A stretch of 64,000 bases of DNA, from the NCBI RefSeq assembly GCF_012489685.1, contig NC_080042.1, forward strand, positions 18,738,150 through 18,802,149. Reading direction: 5' to 3'. The notes under the pieces were generated by a model that saw only the letters and a list, made by a program, of their open reading frames with translations, had not been told where the DNA came from and did not search any database. The translations under genes and the position numbers were made by a program. Each line of letters starts with the position of its first letter. Positions within the stretch are counted from its first letter, which is position 1. Shown in pieces: positions 46,847-58,900 of the stretch. The stretch comes from Lotus japonicus. Lineage: Eukaryota > Streptophyta > Magnoliopsida > Fabales > Fabaceae.

Positions 46847-48388
46847 TTAAGCAACAGGTGAGATCCCTGAATTCTCGCGATCTTTGTTGGGACAATCAAA
46901 TCCTTCTACTCTAACCACCGCTGGTTTAGGTCCAAGACTCACCCTAACACATCCTCTATTGACGGATGCCGAAGATGGAGATGATAAACCTGTTGGTGAT
47001 AAAATTGCTGATATAGGGGTGTTTTTCTCATCTCCAAATCGAGCATCCCGGACAATGGGATTAGCAGTCCGGATCGGAGGAGACCCACAAAAATATGGAG
47101 GAGATAAGGCTACTTGATTAGCAAACTCTTCCGCATGAAGCTCCTGTTAAAATCAAGATATCAATCAATAAATCTAAGTAAGAAGCCATAGAACATCCAT
47201 TGATAAAAAATCTCAATATATGTCATTTACCATACACATTACTCAATAATACCCCAAAAATATATGCAAAAACAACATTTATAATAAATCAAAATAATTC
47301 TACACAATCAAATACATGCAACATATTTACAAAATTCATACATGGGTCATTTTATTTTTTATGAAAATGAAACTCAAGACAAAATAAATGGTGGCAGTTT
47401 CAGACAGTTTAGACAATAATAAAAATGATGAAATCAAACATATCAAATGTTCTTGGGTTTCACTCATAATATAGCATGCAAGACATTTAAAAATTCCATA
47501 CATGAGCTATGCTATTCCTACGGGAAAAAAAACGCACGACAGCATAAATGGCGGTGGCTTCAGACAATTTAGATAATAATAAAAATGATGAAATCACGTA
47601 TATCAAATGTTATTGTCACTTTCATATATAGCATGCAACATATTTAAAAAATTCATATATGACGTATGCTATTTCTTAGGAAAACGAAAGGCGCGAAAAT
47701 ATACATGGCGGTTGTTTCAAATCATTTAGACAATAATAAAAATGATGAAAGCACACATATCAAATGTTATTGTATTCCATTTCCATAATATAACACACAA
47801 CATATTTAAAAAAATCATACGTTAGATAAGTTATTTCTTATGAAAATGAAAAGCACGACAGTATAAATGGCGGTTGTTTTAGATGGTTTGAAAATAATAA
47901 AAATGATGAAATTGCATGTATGAAATGTTCTTGCATTTCGCATACGTAATATACAATGTTTCCTTCATACATTACTAGCATACAAAGATTATCCTAACCG
48001 ACATCTATTTATCCTCCTAGGTTCAAATATAAACTAGATAATTTGTAAAATAACTTACCTTATTTAACATAATTTGTAATAGCTCTGCCTTAGCTTTTGA
48101 ATCAGAAGACTCGCCTTGTTGACTGTGAAAAAAATTGAAACACAGAACATGTCAGAACCTCAATGGCTTCAAAAACAAATTTAAGTGATCAAAACTTTAA
48201 GGTAAAGGAATTAAGTATAAAAATTACCTGAAATGCATCTTGAAGTTCCTCATAGGCATGTTAGATAAAGCCTCAACTCGGCGTGACTTAGGGAAAACGT
48301 TAGGCTCTTTCTGATTAGCAAGGTTAATAGAGGCTATCATCTCTTCACAGGCTTCCAAGGCGTTCCGCTGAAGACTATAATCGTTCAT
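46847..48388 (-). CDS. Conserved plant protein of unknown function, 3 coding exons
   Basis: Exon 1 is 48388-48228 (ATG, MNDYSLQRNALEACEEMIAS...), exon 2 is 48122-48059, and exon 3 is 47143-46847 (ends ...NSGISPVA, TAA). Introns have GT...AG ends (GTAATTT/TTCACAG and GTAAGTT/TTTTAACAG). The phases join cleanly to 522 nt, 173 residues, without stops. Visible motifs are a helical N-terminus, a QQGESSDSKAKAELLQIML segment, and a Pro-rich stretch with PPYFCGSPPIRTANPIVRDA followed by RFGDEK. There is no signal peptide or membrane segment. It resembles small plant-specific proteins with a GSPPxRxxNPxxxDxxF-type motif that I remember only as uncharacterised. It is the only intact non-transposon gene I can support here. 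Confidence 0.82.
47335..47950. repeat. Minisatellite in intron 2 of the host gene
   Basis: About four diverged tandem copies with starts near 47335, 47494, 47652 and 47814 (period about 160 bp). Shared words include AATAATAAAAATGATGAAA, TAAATGGCGGTTGTTT and ATCAAATGTTATTG. Confidence 0.85.
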
Positions 48389-49120
48389 CTTCAAATTCAG
48401 CTTAATTCAACAGAAGAACGCCTAAACAGCAAAATACAACAAAATTATATTGATGATGGCATATGCAGAAAAATTTCACCCACACACACATGATGATATA
48501 TTTCTATAAATTTTAACCCATGTCACCAATCTCCTAAAAGCTCCATCAAGCCTTAAGATCCACGCACACAGGAAAATAATAACAACAATAATTAACTTCA
48601 TCAAGAAACTACATAACACATTTCATTCTTTCCCAACTTTCCAAAATCTAAAGATAAGGTTATGAAAATTTTCAAAAATCCCTAACAGATCTGAGCTCAA
48701 ACCTTGAAACATCCTCAAATTGTTTTCAAGGTCATGAAAACCCTTGATGAAACAATCTTTGATTCAATTCAATACCCAAATAACCAATTTTTCCATTTCA
48801 AAAACATAAAACCACACTCAAAACAAAAGAAAAAGGGGTCTTAGATAGATCTGCTACCACTGCCCAAAATAAATTTAAAGAAAATGAATATTTTGTAAGG
48901 TAAAATAGATTAGCAAAGTAGACAGTTAAAATTCGACCACGTCTGTTTTAGGAAAAATGTTATGTTTGCAGTTCGAAATTCTGAAAAAAAAACAACGATA
49001 TCAAAACATGAAAGTTAGGTCAGATCTGACCCCAAGAACGTCGAAAACACAAGGATGTGGGGTAGATAAATAGATAGATAAAGATACAGATAGATAGATA
49101 GATAGATAGATAGAGAGAGA

Positions 49121-49166
<46 letters not shown>

Positions 49167-49310
49167 GAGAGAGAAACCTTGACGAAATGGAATCCTCTGA
49201 GAGAAGAATTGAAAGTAGTTGGCTGCTACTACAAAGAAGGGGAGGAAGATAACTCTTATAGCTGAAGTGACTTCATATTGCACATGACGAAATGTTGTGT
49301 TGGGAAAATA
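48389..49310 (-). other. 5' leader of the host gene with an intron
   Basis: An acceptor-like TTGCTGTTTAG lies just before 48421, giving a 33-nt leader piece before the ATG. A CT-rich, stop-filled stretch at 49020-49310 looks like the first, non-coding exon. It contains a pure microsatellite (GATA then GA runs on the plus strand, 49070-49175). The donor was not fixed. 5'-leader introns are common in plant genes. Confidence 0.5.
49070..49175. repeat. GATA/GA compound microsatellite
   Basis: About six GATA units followed by about 35 GA units with few interruptions. It sits in the probable first exon or leader of the host gene. Confidence 0.9.
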
Positions 49311-49328
49311 AAGCGCCACACGACATCG

Positions 49329-49334
49329 TTTATA
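49329..49334 (-). promoter_or_regulatory. TATA box of the host gene (candidate)
   Basis: TATAAA on the minus strand within GGATATAAACG, directly upstream of the CT-rich leader. It would place the transcription start near 49300. Confidence 0.4.
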
Positions 49335-51540
49335 TCCACCCGTGATTTTCTCACATGTTTTCTCCTAATTGTGCATTGCTTATTGAACTTGCCATAATCT
49401 CTTCTAGAATGATTTTATAGAAAAGAACCAATGTTTATTAGGAGCATAAAAATTTACTTTAATTATCTTGTCAACATATATAATTTTTAACTTTTAATAT
49501 AGTAATAGAATTTGTGTAAAAAATTAAGTTATATACACAGGGAAAATATCAATTTAAATGATTTGAATTGATTTGCAACATAAGAAAATATATGAATTGA
49601 TTAATCATTAATTAATTAATTTACATATGTAGATGGACCAAATATGGTTTTGTGTTTAATATTTGAATCTCGATCAATCTCTACCCCTTTTAAAATATAG
49701 GCATTTTTGCATTATTTTTATTATTATTTAATTCTAGGTAAGTTTTCATTTTATATCCAATTCTTTCAAATTTCTTTTTCCTCAAATTTTATCTAAAACT
49801 TTGCCTTCATAATTTTTTTGTAGAAATTTGATTATTGTTGTTCAATTTATATTTTTTTTAGTTAAATGAACAAAACCCTAACACGTAGGAAATTAAGAGA
49901 GGACAATACTAAACAAAATAATTAATACTATTAAGAATCTCCCGTGAAAAGGGTTCATAGGTTGCCAAAGCTTGTATGGACCAACTAAAATAGTAGTACA
50001 GTACATGGTGCACCACCAGGTAAAACTTAAAAAATTAAAAATTACGTAACCTCCAATTTTCTAAAATATTATTTTCTTCAATCTCAACCCTTATTCCCAT
50101 TTGATCTCTCTCTCTCTCTCTCTCCTAGTTTCTGGTCGTCGAAGCGGAGTTTTCGCCATGGCCACCCCTCAAAAAACCTGGCAAAAGGATTTTGCGTACA
50201 ACAAGATCGTTTAATTAAGGGTTCTTCTAATTCACATGCAACTTTAAAATGGGGAAAAGGGAAAAAGAAGACACAAGAACGACCATCTGAAAAGCCGTTA
50301 AATCGCCATGGCCACTCTCCCCTAGGTGGGGATATGAAAAACAACAAAGGTTTCAAGCTTATTTGGAAAAAGTATCTAAAAAACAATGGTAGCATGCTTC
50401 CAAATATGCTTATTCATGGGGTTAAGGTTGTTCTGCACTAGATCACAAACCTAATTTTCACTTCACTGTTGGAAATTTCGTCTTTGTCGTTCCTTTCTCT
50501 CTGCTGCCTTCATCGTCCCCGTTTGTGTTATGACTTTATTATCTAGCGTGTTTTTCAAGTTAGTTCTAGTTTTCAGTGAGTCTCTAATACCTTTGTTTTG
50601 TTTCATGCTTCCCATTTCTACAAAATCGCATGCATAAAAAAGAACTTTGACATTGTTAGCCTAAAAATCGTGCTAAGGTGTTTGGCCTCAACAACGAATA
50701 ACATTTCAAATCTTCAATCATGAGAAGGTGTTTTTAGATCTACAATCAGGCGCACACGAGAAAGCCCTTTGTGGTGGAAGACGTAGCACTTCGGGGTGGA
50801 ATCAGAGGTTTGCAACCCCATCCTAGATGAGGAGGTAGAGGGAGTTGTAGAGGAACTCGCTACGGAGATCCGGGGGGAGATCGAAAAGGAAGACATAGGG
50901 TCTCCATGGTGCATTAAAATTTCTCCTTTTCTATTTCCTGCATTCATGGTGGGGGATTTCGAAGCTTCTTTTATGAGGAAGAGGGAAGTGTGTAGGGGAG
51001 CACTAGTGATGGTGCGACGGGCATGTAGTTTCCCAATGGCAACCATGCATTTTTCCAGTGACAACTCACCTTCGAAGGTCATGATATTGTGGAAGTGTAC
51101 AGAGTTATTATTGTCTATATATTTTTATTTTATCCTTTATATTGATAATTAATATTTATTATTAATATTAAATCTGAACCATTTAAAATATTTTATCATT
51201 ATATCAAAGGTCATCTCCCAAATTTAAATTTATTGGTCCATGAATTGCATACTAGAGACCATGGTGGACAAGGTTCACATTAGCCACCGTCTTATTAGTG
51301 AGAATTTGGTTCATCATTTTTCTCGTAGATAAGCTTTCATTCTTATTTTATTTCCTCTTAACTTTCCTAAATTTCGTTTTATAACTTACTTCGCTATAAG
51401 TGGAATGCCCTAAATATAGAGACTCGTACATATCCATACAATTGAGTCCTTAAGTTTTCAAAATAGTGTAAAGTGCTTCAAATCATTTCTATTTTACTTA
51501 AACCTAATATAAAAAGTCGAGGAAAAACCTCTGAAATATT
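49335..51540. other. Upstream spacer with one unrecognised ORF
   Basis: Mostly AT-rich. A GC-richer patch at 50710-51110 holds overlapping open frames on both strands: plus 50796-51152 (MESEVCNPILDEEVEG...) and minus 51082-50714. The coding strand is unclear and no domain is recognised. It may be a gene fragment. Confidence 0.35.
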
Positions 51541-51802
<262 letters not shown>

Positions 51803-51921
51803 TAATCGCCTTAAAAAATAGCACAAAAAGTGAAATGAATATTCAAATAATTGGTTTATATAGATTGTTAGCAATTGAGTCCAAACATCAAATAACATGT
51901 CTATAAATGGGTAAAATATTA

Positions 51922-52228
51922 CTCCATATGTTCCTCATTTTAAGACTTAATACAAAAAATTGCGCTTATTAAGGAAGCAATAAATGTGTCTAATTAGTTT
52001 TTAAAAAATGCATACATTCTTTCATATTTACCCTTTGTCATTTTCTCTTACTAGTAATCATTGCATTAATTGTAGGTGGTAATTAAAATTTTGAAATGTA
52101 AACACACAATTAAAGTATAGGGGTATATATGGAAGAGTACAATATTTTTTGCTTGATTATTGTAAAATGTCTTATATTTAGGAACATGAAAAATATAAAA
52201 TTAAGTCTTATAATTAGGAACGGGGGAG
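51922..52228. mobile_element. MITE, Stowaway-like (TA target)
   Basis: 307 bp with inverted ends CTCCATATGTTCCTCATTTT / CTCCCCCGTTCCTAATTATA, flanked by TA on both sides (51920-51921 and 52229-52230). Short inverted ends of the CTCCxTCCGTTCC type and a TA duplication fit a Stowaway/Tc1-mariner MITE. A second copy lies at 53765-54115 in the opposite direction. Confidence 0.75.
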
Positions 52229-52460
52229 TATTTCCATTTATTCATTAAAACATGCAAATTCTTGGAATCCATAATGGATTTTTCCTGTTGTAATAGAGGG
52301 GGAAATTCGAAAAAGAGGGGAGAAGGAAAAAATTGAAATAAAAATACAGTTTTTTTTAGGAATTGTCAAAATCACCAATGTGAGAAATGTTACCCAAGCC
52401 TAATGGATTAATTATATTTAAGATTAGTGAATTTAGAATTTTATAAAATGATATTCAATT

Positions 52461-52589
52461 AAGCGAGTTTGATTTTAGTCTCTCTAAGGAAAAATTACGT
52501 TTAATGACAGTAAAAAACCGCTAGTAATTGTAAAAATGACTACCACTAAACGTAATTTTTCATCAGAGGTACTAAAAATGAACTCGCTT
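52461..52589. repeat. Foldback element, 129 bp
   Basis: The ends AAGCGAG... and ...CTCGCTT are inverted. Inside, GAAAAATTACGTTTA pairs with TAAACGTAATTTTTC. The two arms cover almost the whole element, giving a strong hairpin. Confidence 0.75.
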
Positions 52590-53534
52590 ACAAACTCAGA
52601 GATTAATTTAACCATTAACCTATTTAATTATTATCTATAAATAATCAAATTGGTGCATTGACTTGAGTAAAAAATTTCACATATTCTTCCATATACCACC
52701 TTCATTTAATATTATATATCTCACATACCACCTTCATCTAATTTTTACCTATTACAATTCTTCTTAATCACTTAACCAATAACCATCATTCTCTTTCTTT
52801 AATATAACTTAACTTTAAGTAGGGGTATTTTAGTCAAATTTAAAATCAATTAATGAATTTTTAAACTGTGTGTTGCCTTAAACAGTAACCATTTTAGAAT
52901 AGAATAGAGGGGTAAAGAGTAATAATTAATCTCAGGATCTAATATTACGGAACTAGTTCTAATTTTTTTTTTGGTCAAATGGAACTAGTTCTAATTCCTC
53001 ATAGGGTTAATTGAATATCATACAACTCAATGGGCTTACTTTCAGGTTAATTTACCACGAAAATAAGGTAAGCATTTAAGGGGGATACATTGCACCCGTT
53101 CGAAAGAAAATAAATGAAACAAATACAAGCTTTTTTTTCGGGGTAAAAAACAGATGCTTTAAATATGATGACGAATCATCAATTAAGACAATTAAGACCC
53201 ACTATAGTTATATTCTCTCTCAAGTATTGTGGATAAGGTTGAAAACACAGCACAAATAACCCGGGTCTAGGCAAGTCCATGAGATATTTCAACATCGAAT
53301 GAAATTCAAATATGAATTTTTTTTTTGAAATACAAATATGAATATTTAGAAGCGAAGAACTTGCATCAGTATCTCAATTCAAACATGAAATCAAAGATTT
53401 CCTTGTTTCCATTAGGAAAGATAAAAATTAAGACTAAAAGAATCGAACGTTCGAGTATTATAAAATTTATTAAAAAAGAAGAGAAGGAAGGACATATAAA
53501 GTAGATATATTGGCAAAATCTTGGGGTTAGAGTT
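52590..53534. other. AT-rich spacer, nothing recognised
   Basis: No ORF with motifs, no array and no terminal repeat were seen. Confidence 0.5.
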
Positions 53535-53760
53535 TGAGGGAAATGATATTGATGCTATTCGGGGTTTGGAAAAGGTGTATAAGGATCATTTCGAGACTTG
53601 ATTTTTCATTTGTTTCTCTCGGGCTTTGTTTTTGCTTTTGTTTCGAGTTGGGATTTTTTCGGCTTAGAGGAGTTTCTTTTGTTCGTCGGGTGCCTCTTCT
53701 TATTGGGGTCTCTCGCGCCCCCAATGGGCCTAATCCTTTATTTTTTAAAAACAAAAAATA
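53535..53760 (+). repeat. LINE 3'-tail-like remnant
   Basis: Contains TTCGGCTTAGAGGAGTTTC and TTTTGTTCGTCGGGTGCC, close to 150-200 of this window (TTCGGCCTAGAAGGGTTC, TTTTGTTCGTTGAG). It ends near TTTATTTTTTAAAAACAAAAAA. Read as a truncated LINE 3' UTR. The open frames here are low-complexity. Confidence 0.45.
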
Positions 53761-53764
53761 TATG

Positions 53765-54115
53765 GATTTTACAATAATCCAACAAAAAGTATTGTACTTT
53801 TTCATACATACCCCTTACATTAATTGTGTTTTTAATTTCAAAATTTTAATTACCACCTACCATTAATTACTACTCATCCAACTATTTATGGATATCCAAC
53901 TATTTATGGATTTTGGTATATCGATGGTGAGTGAATCCATTTATTGGTGGAAATCAATAGGTATAATGAATTATAATGGATGAAATGACAAATGGTAAAT
54001 ATGGAAGAATGTATGCATTTTTTAAAACTAATACACTAATTGGACACATTTAGTGTTTTTTTAATAAGCAGAATTTTTTGTATTATGTCCTATAAAAAGG
54101 ACGAAAAGAGTACAA
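53765..54115. mobile_element. Second copy of the Stowaway-like MITE, inverted
   Basis: Bases 54005-54110 are the diverged reverse complement of about 51940-52035 (ATGGAAGAATGTATGCATTTTTTAAAA). Bases 53775-53850 match the other half. A short internal duplication (ATCCAACTATTTATGGAT, twice near 53876-53910) and extra sequence lengthen it. The left terminus is missing. Confidence 0.6.
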
Positions 54116-54613
54116 TATTAGTGAAAGAAAATCAAGTAATAGAGGGAAACATTTTTCACTATAAGAATAGGTATTTGATGAATTGAACAATTATGAATTG
54201 AACAGTGATTAGTCGAGTAAAAGTCCAATTAAATTAGTAATTATGAAGACTCTTCTAATGGATTATTAGAATTATATCTTAGTAGCTTTTATTGTTTTGA
54301 TGACAAATTTGTTGTGGTATCAAGTGTGAGTAAGTCTCACATTGAAAGATAAAAATAACTTTAAGCGGTTTGTGAGTGAGATGACTCATACACCTAATGC
54401 CTTAAGGTTTTTAGTAAAAGATATAATGTCAAACTCATTTCAAACTCAAACTAATTTACTAACAACTAACATTTTCCCATAAAAAAACATTTGAAACCAT
54501 ATACAAATGTATTATTTTAAAATTAAAATAAAACCCTTTGATAGACTGCAACCATTGTCAAGCAGAAAGTTAGGTTTCATGACGGCCGAGGACCAAGAAA
54601 ACTAATATATTAT

Positions 54614-54902
54614 GGGCATGTTTGATAATTGTTTCCAAAACAGTTTTCAGAAAACTTGTTTGGTAAGACCTGTTTTCAAAAATAGTTTTTGAAAACAGTT
54701 CTCATTTTCAGTTTTTAAAACTAAAAAACCAAATCAGGTAAAAGATGTTTTCAGTTTCAGTTTTTAGTTTTCAGATATCAGTTTTCTAAATATTCGAAAA
54801 CATGTCATTCGAACTGTTTTCTTTTTCTGAAAACTGTTTTTAAGAATTGTTTCTGAAAACTATTTTAAAAACTGAAAACTAAAACTGCTATCAAACAGGC
54901 TC
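54614..54902. mobile_element. MITE with GGGCATGTTTGATA ends
   Basis: 289 bp with inverted ends GGGCATGTTTGATA / GAGCCTGTTTGATA. The interior is full of TTTTCAGTTTT/AAAACTGAAAA words and folds back. Flanks TATATTAT and TATGTCAT match at six of eight bases, which would fit a hAT origin; a TAT duplication of the PIF/Harbinger type is also possible. Confidence 0.65.
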
Positions 54903-55226
54903 TATGTCATCAAATATTCGTTAATTGGTGGGTACATCACAATTGAAATGACAGTCAACTCCAGAGTCAAATGGATTCGCATGATTCATCATGTATAAAA
55001 TTCATCATGTATAAGATCAGGACTAATAGCTAAAACTAAATCAAAGATATAAGGAAAATACTAAACATCACATGGATTAGAAAACAGTGGAACTCGAGAG
55101 ATCCACCACTAAAGCTCTTTTAGAACTCATCACACTAATCTAGAGGCCCCTCTAAACAGAAGAACCATTGTCAACCTGCTTCTTGTCAAAGACCAGTAAT
55201 TGGGGTGTGAAAAAACCTGCCAGAAT

Positions 55227-55420
55227 TCATAGGGTGAAAAAACAAGAAAACAAACCAAAGAGGGTTGATTTTTATCATGAAATAAGAACAGCACTGTAAA
55301 ATGTAATAACCACAAGCATGATCTCATAGGGTGAAAAAACAAGAAAACAAACCAAAGAGGGTTGATTTTTATCATGAAATAAGAACAGCACTGTAAAAAG
55401 TAATAACCACAAACATGATC
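55227..55420. repeat. 97-bp tandem duplication
   Basis: Two copies of a unit beginning TCATAGGGTGAAAAAACAAG, at 55227 and 55324, differing at a few bases. Confidence 0.9.
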
Positions 55421-55959
55421 CTTAGAGAATGGCTACTTACCTAGCTAGCAGGGTGTCAATGGTTGTGTTTGTGTGGGGCATAGTTCGAACTTTAAAGCAC
55501 GCAAGTTAAGGGAGAAGGAATAACAGTAACCGATTGAAAATCCAAACAGCACCTTTCATAGAATTTGGGTTAGGCCTAACTTTAATTAAAAAACTAGCTA
55601 AGAGTTGAGGATTGTCCTCCCATTTATAAGGACTTATTAGGCCATATCTCTAGTTAATGTGAGACTTTTCAACAACCATAAACATGTGGAGTGGTTTTGG
55701 TTTACAGTTATGTCAAGACTCGAGAGAAGTGGATGTTGTACATGGCTCCTATAGCATATAGGGTGATTTTACGGACATAAAAGAGACTCTTTGATATCAA
55801 TATACCATATTAAATTTTAAGGTTGTGATAGATGCGTACCCTAATTTTTTTTCCTAGTTTTCCCACAGATAAATAATGTTCAACATTTTCTTCTGCTACC
55901 AATATACTCTATGCACCCATACAAGCTCAAAAAGGATAAACCACAACTTTGTAAAATTT
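55421..55959. other. Spacer left of the decayed copia element
   Basis: No recognised gene. It may include part of an old LTR (GTGAGACTTTTCAACAA-type wording near 55660), but no partner copy was found. Confidence 0.35.
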
Positions 55960-58900
55960 CCATTAACTGAATATTGTAAACATAGCAAGCTACTACCACC
56001 ATACAGCTGCTACATACAATCTGCTAACTAACTAACTGCCTCTTAAGGGCCTGATCTAATAAAACCAAGTGCACATGAGTACATTCATGTTCTCTAATAG
56101 TAATACTCTCCCCATAAGCTTACTGTGAACGTCACCCACATTGAGCTTGGACCTGTGTTCCATAAACTGAGGGTAAGACAAAGGCTTCATCAAGCTCCAT
56201 ATATTTTGTCCAAAGAGTGCTGAATTGGGTTGTGAGCCAAAAAAACAACACTCAAATTATCACAAAACATAGAACGGGTAGCAGTAGCTATATTTAATTC
56301 AGAAAGTAAAGACTGAAGCCAAAGAATGTCAGCAGTCGCCTGGGCTAAACTCCAAAAATCTGCTTCACAAATATTGCGAGCAACAACTGTCTGTTTGCGT
56401 GACCACCATGAAACCCCTATCATGTAGATCTGTGGCCCAATCAGCATCACAAAATCCAGTCAAGGAGAGAGTAGGAGAAGCAGCAGGTTTCAGAAACAAA
56501 CCAAAGTGTTGTGTGCCTTGGAGATAGCGTAAAATATGGTTTACTGCATTCCAGTAATATACAGCAAGGCACCCACTGTGGATCTATAGAGCAGGACCCT
56601 CAAAAGGTGAACCACTCAACTTTGACAACTTGGAACCACTGATCATAGGTGAAGAAATAGGCTTACAACCCTCCATGTGAACTTTGCACAACAGATCACA
56701 AATGTATTTTCTTTGAGTGAGCAACAAAGACCTATTCTCAAGATGTTTCACCCTCAATGCCAAGAAAATAATCAAGCTTCCCCATGTCCTTGAGTAGTTG
56801 AGTGCAAATGCAGTTTTAAGCTGGGCAAAAATCTACTGAACCTGAGAAGCGGAGGATCCAGTGATTATAATGTCCTCCACATACACCGAAGCATACATAG
56901 TTACTAAACCAGAAGCAAAGACGAATAAGGAATGAACACACTTGCTTGAGACAAAGCCAAAACTGAAAAGGGTAGACAGAAGGCGCTCATACCACGCCCG
57001 TAGGGCCTGCTTGATGCGAAAGACTGCTTTGTGAAGACTGTAACAAACCAGCATAGTATTATCAGTTTCAAACTCTGGGGGTTGTGTCATATATACTTCC
57101 TCATCAAGAATGCCATTGAGAAAAGCATTTATTGATATCCAACTGCTGAATGCATATTAGTATAGTATACTTTAAGAATGCGCCACCTGTGACTACAAGC
57201 AAGGGTGAGAATCACACGGATGGTTACTGGCTTAACCACAGGTGAAAATGTTTCATTGTAGTCACAACTGAATTTCTAATGAACCCCTTTGGCCACGAGA
57301 CGAGCGAACATTATCAGGAGAAGAAATAGGATGAGTATTTAAGGGTATGGGTGAAGAAATACCACCAGGAGAAGAAACGTGTGGTTGAGAATCATGAGAG
57401 ACATTATCAGTTGGCAATAAAGGCACAGGAGATGGAAGAGAAGGAGACACATGAGGTGAAGAATGAATAGGAAGAGAACAAGTGTTATAAGGAACCTGTG
57501 GGGTAGCCAAAGAAGGAACAAGGGGTATAGTGGCAGAAACAGCACCAGGAAGAAAAGTAGAAGAGCAGGAGGTGAAAAGAGTGGGATAGGGAAAACAAGT
57601 CTCATTGAAGGTAACATCCTTGAATATAACAATTTTCCCTTATGGGTTAAGCACTTGTATCCCTTATGCATGGTTGAGTAACCTAGAAAGATGCACTCTT
57701 GGGACCTAAACTCAAGTTTGTGTTTATTAAAAGGCCTAAGGAAGGGATAACAGGAACAGCCAAAAACATGAAGTGAAAGATAATCAGGAGAGGCATTAAA
57801 CAACTTAACATAGGGAACAGAAAAACCAAGAGATGCTGGTAGGTAACCACCTATTTATGAGGTACACATGTTAAAAAGGCCTGATCCCAGAATTGTATGG
57901 AAGGGGTGCGTGAGAAATAACTAAGGGAAAGGAAGAGTCAAAAGAAGAGTTAAACCAAGTTGAACCATGAGAAGTAATAGGTGAACCTTGCCCATTGCCA
58001 ACAGACACTTGTTCTGGACCTTCAAAAGTCTGAGAATGCTGAATATTCTGTCCACTAGGAGTAACATGATGAGTGGCCCCTGAATCAGGAGTACCAATTA
58101 CCACTAGTGCTGGGAGCACCACTGGTGAACATAAGCTGAGACGCTGAAGCTACAGAGGATGATGACCGGGAAGGAGAAGATAGGGCAAGAGAAGGAAAAC
58201 TGTGATTCGAAACCACGAGGGGAAAAAGCAGCATGCTGACTTGAATAGGGAACTGATGAGTAAGAAGCATGCTGTGGTGGATAAGGAGATGGTTGATAAT
58301 GCTGAGGAAAACCAAGATTGAACATAACTCCAGCTTGTCCAGGACTGCATCTGAGGAGAATAAGCCTGATTAAACCTGTGATAGCAGACAGCGGCTGAAT
58401 GTCGAGGTTTTAAACAGACTTGACACTGAACAAAGCTTCTTCCTCCACATCCTTGGCCTCCACGTCCACAACAACAGCCACCACGAACTTCATGAGACTC
58501 AAACTGTGAGTCAGAATACGGAGAAAACTAAGGAGCTGAGTATGGCGAAGGAGAAGGTGTAGATCCAGTTGTGGAGTTGACTTGACTAGGAAAGAAATTC
58601 TGAGACCAGAATCAGTAGCAGTAACATTCACAATGAAATCTGCTACTACACTTTTCTTAGCCTTTTCAGAGCTTCTTGAGCAAGCAAGAGAGCTACGATT
58701 TCATCAATAGAAAAGGACTGAAACCTGTTATTCACTGAAAAAAGATTAACAAGTGACTCGAAATCACTCGGCAATCCTTCAAGCATAGCATCAACATGTT
58801 CCTTGTACGATACTGGATCTCTAATAGTGCTAAGGGAATCTGTAATAGATTTGATCTGTTGGAGCTAATCTGCAACAGATCTGTTCATCAGTGTGCTATT

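Noticed and set aside
46884..47117. 77-codon plus-strand ORF as a gene
   Set aside because: It is the antisense of exon 3 of the host gene, whose minus-strand reading joins cleanly to two further exons.
49020..49319. 99-codon minus-strand ORF over the GATA/GA tract
   Set aside because: Its Ser/Leu/Tyr runs come from the microsatellite, and its position fits the untranslated leader of the host gene.
53534..53866. 110-codon plus-strand ORF
   Set aside because: Low-complexity Phe/Leu reading through a LINE-tail-like T-rich stretch; no domain and no splice context.
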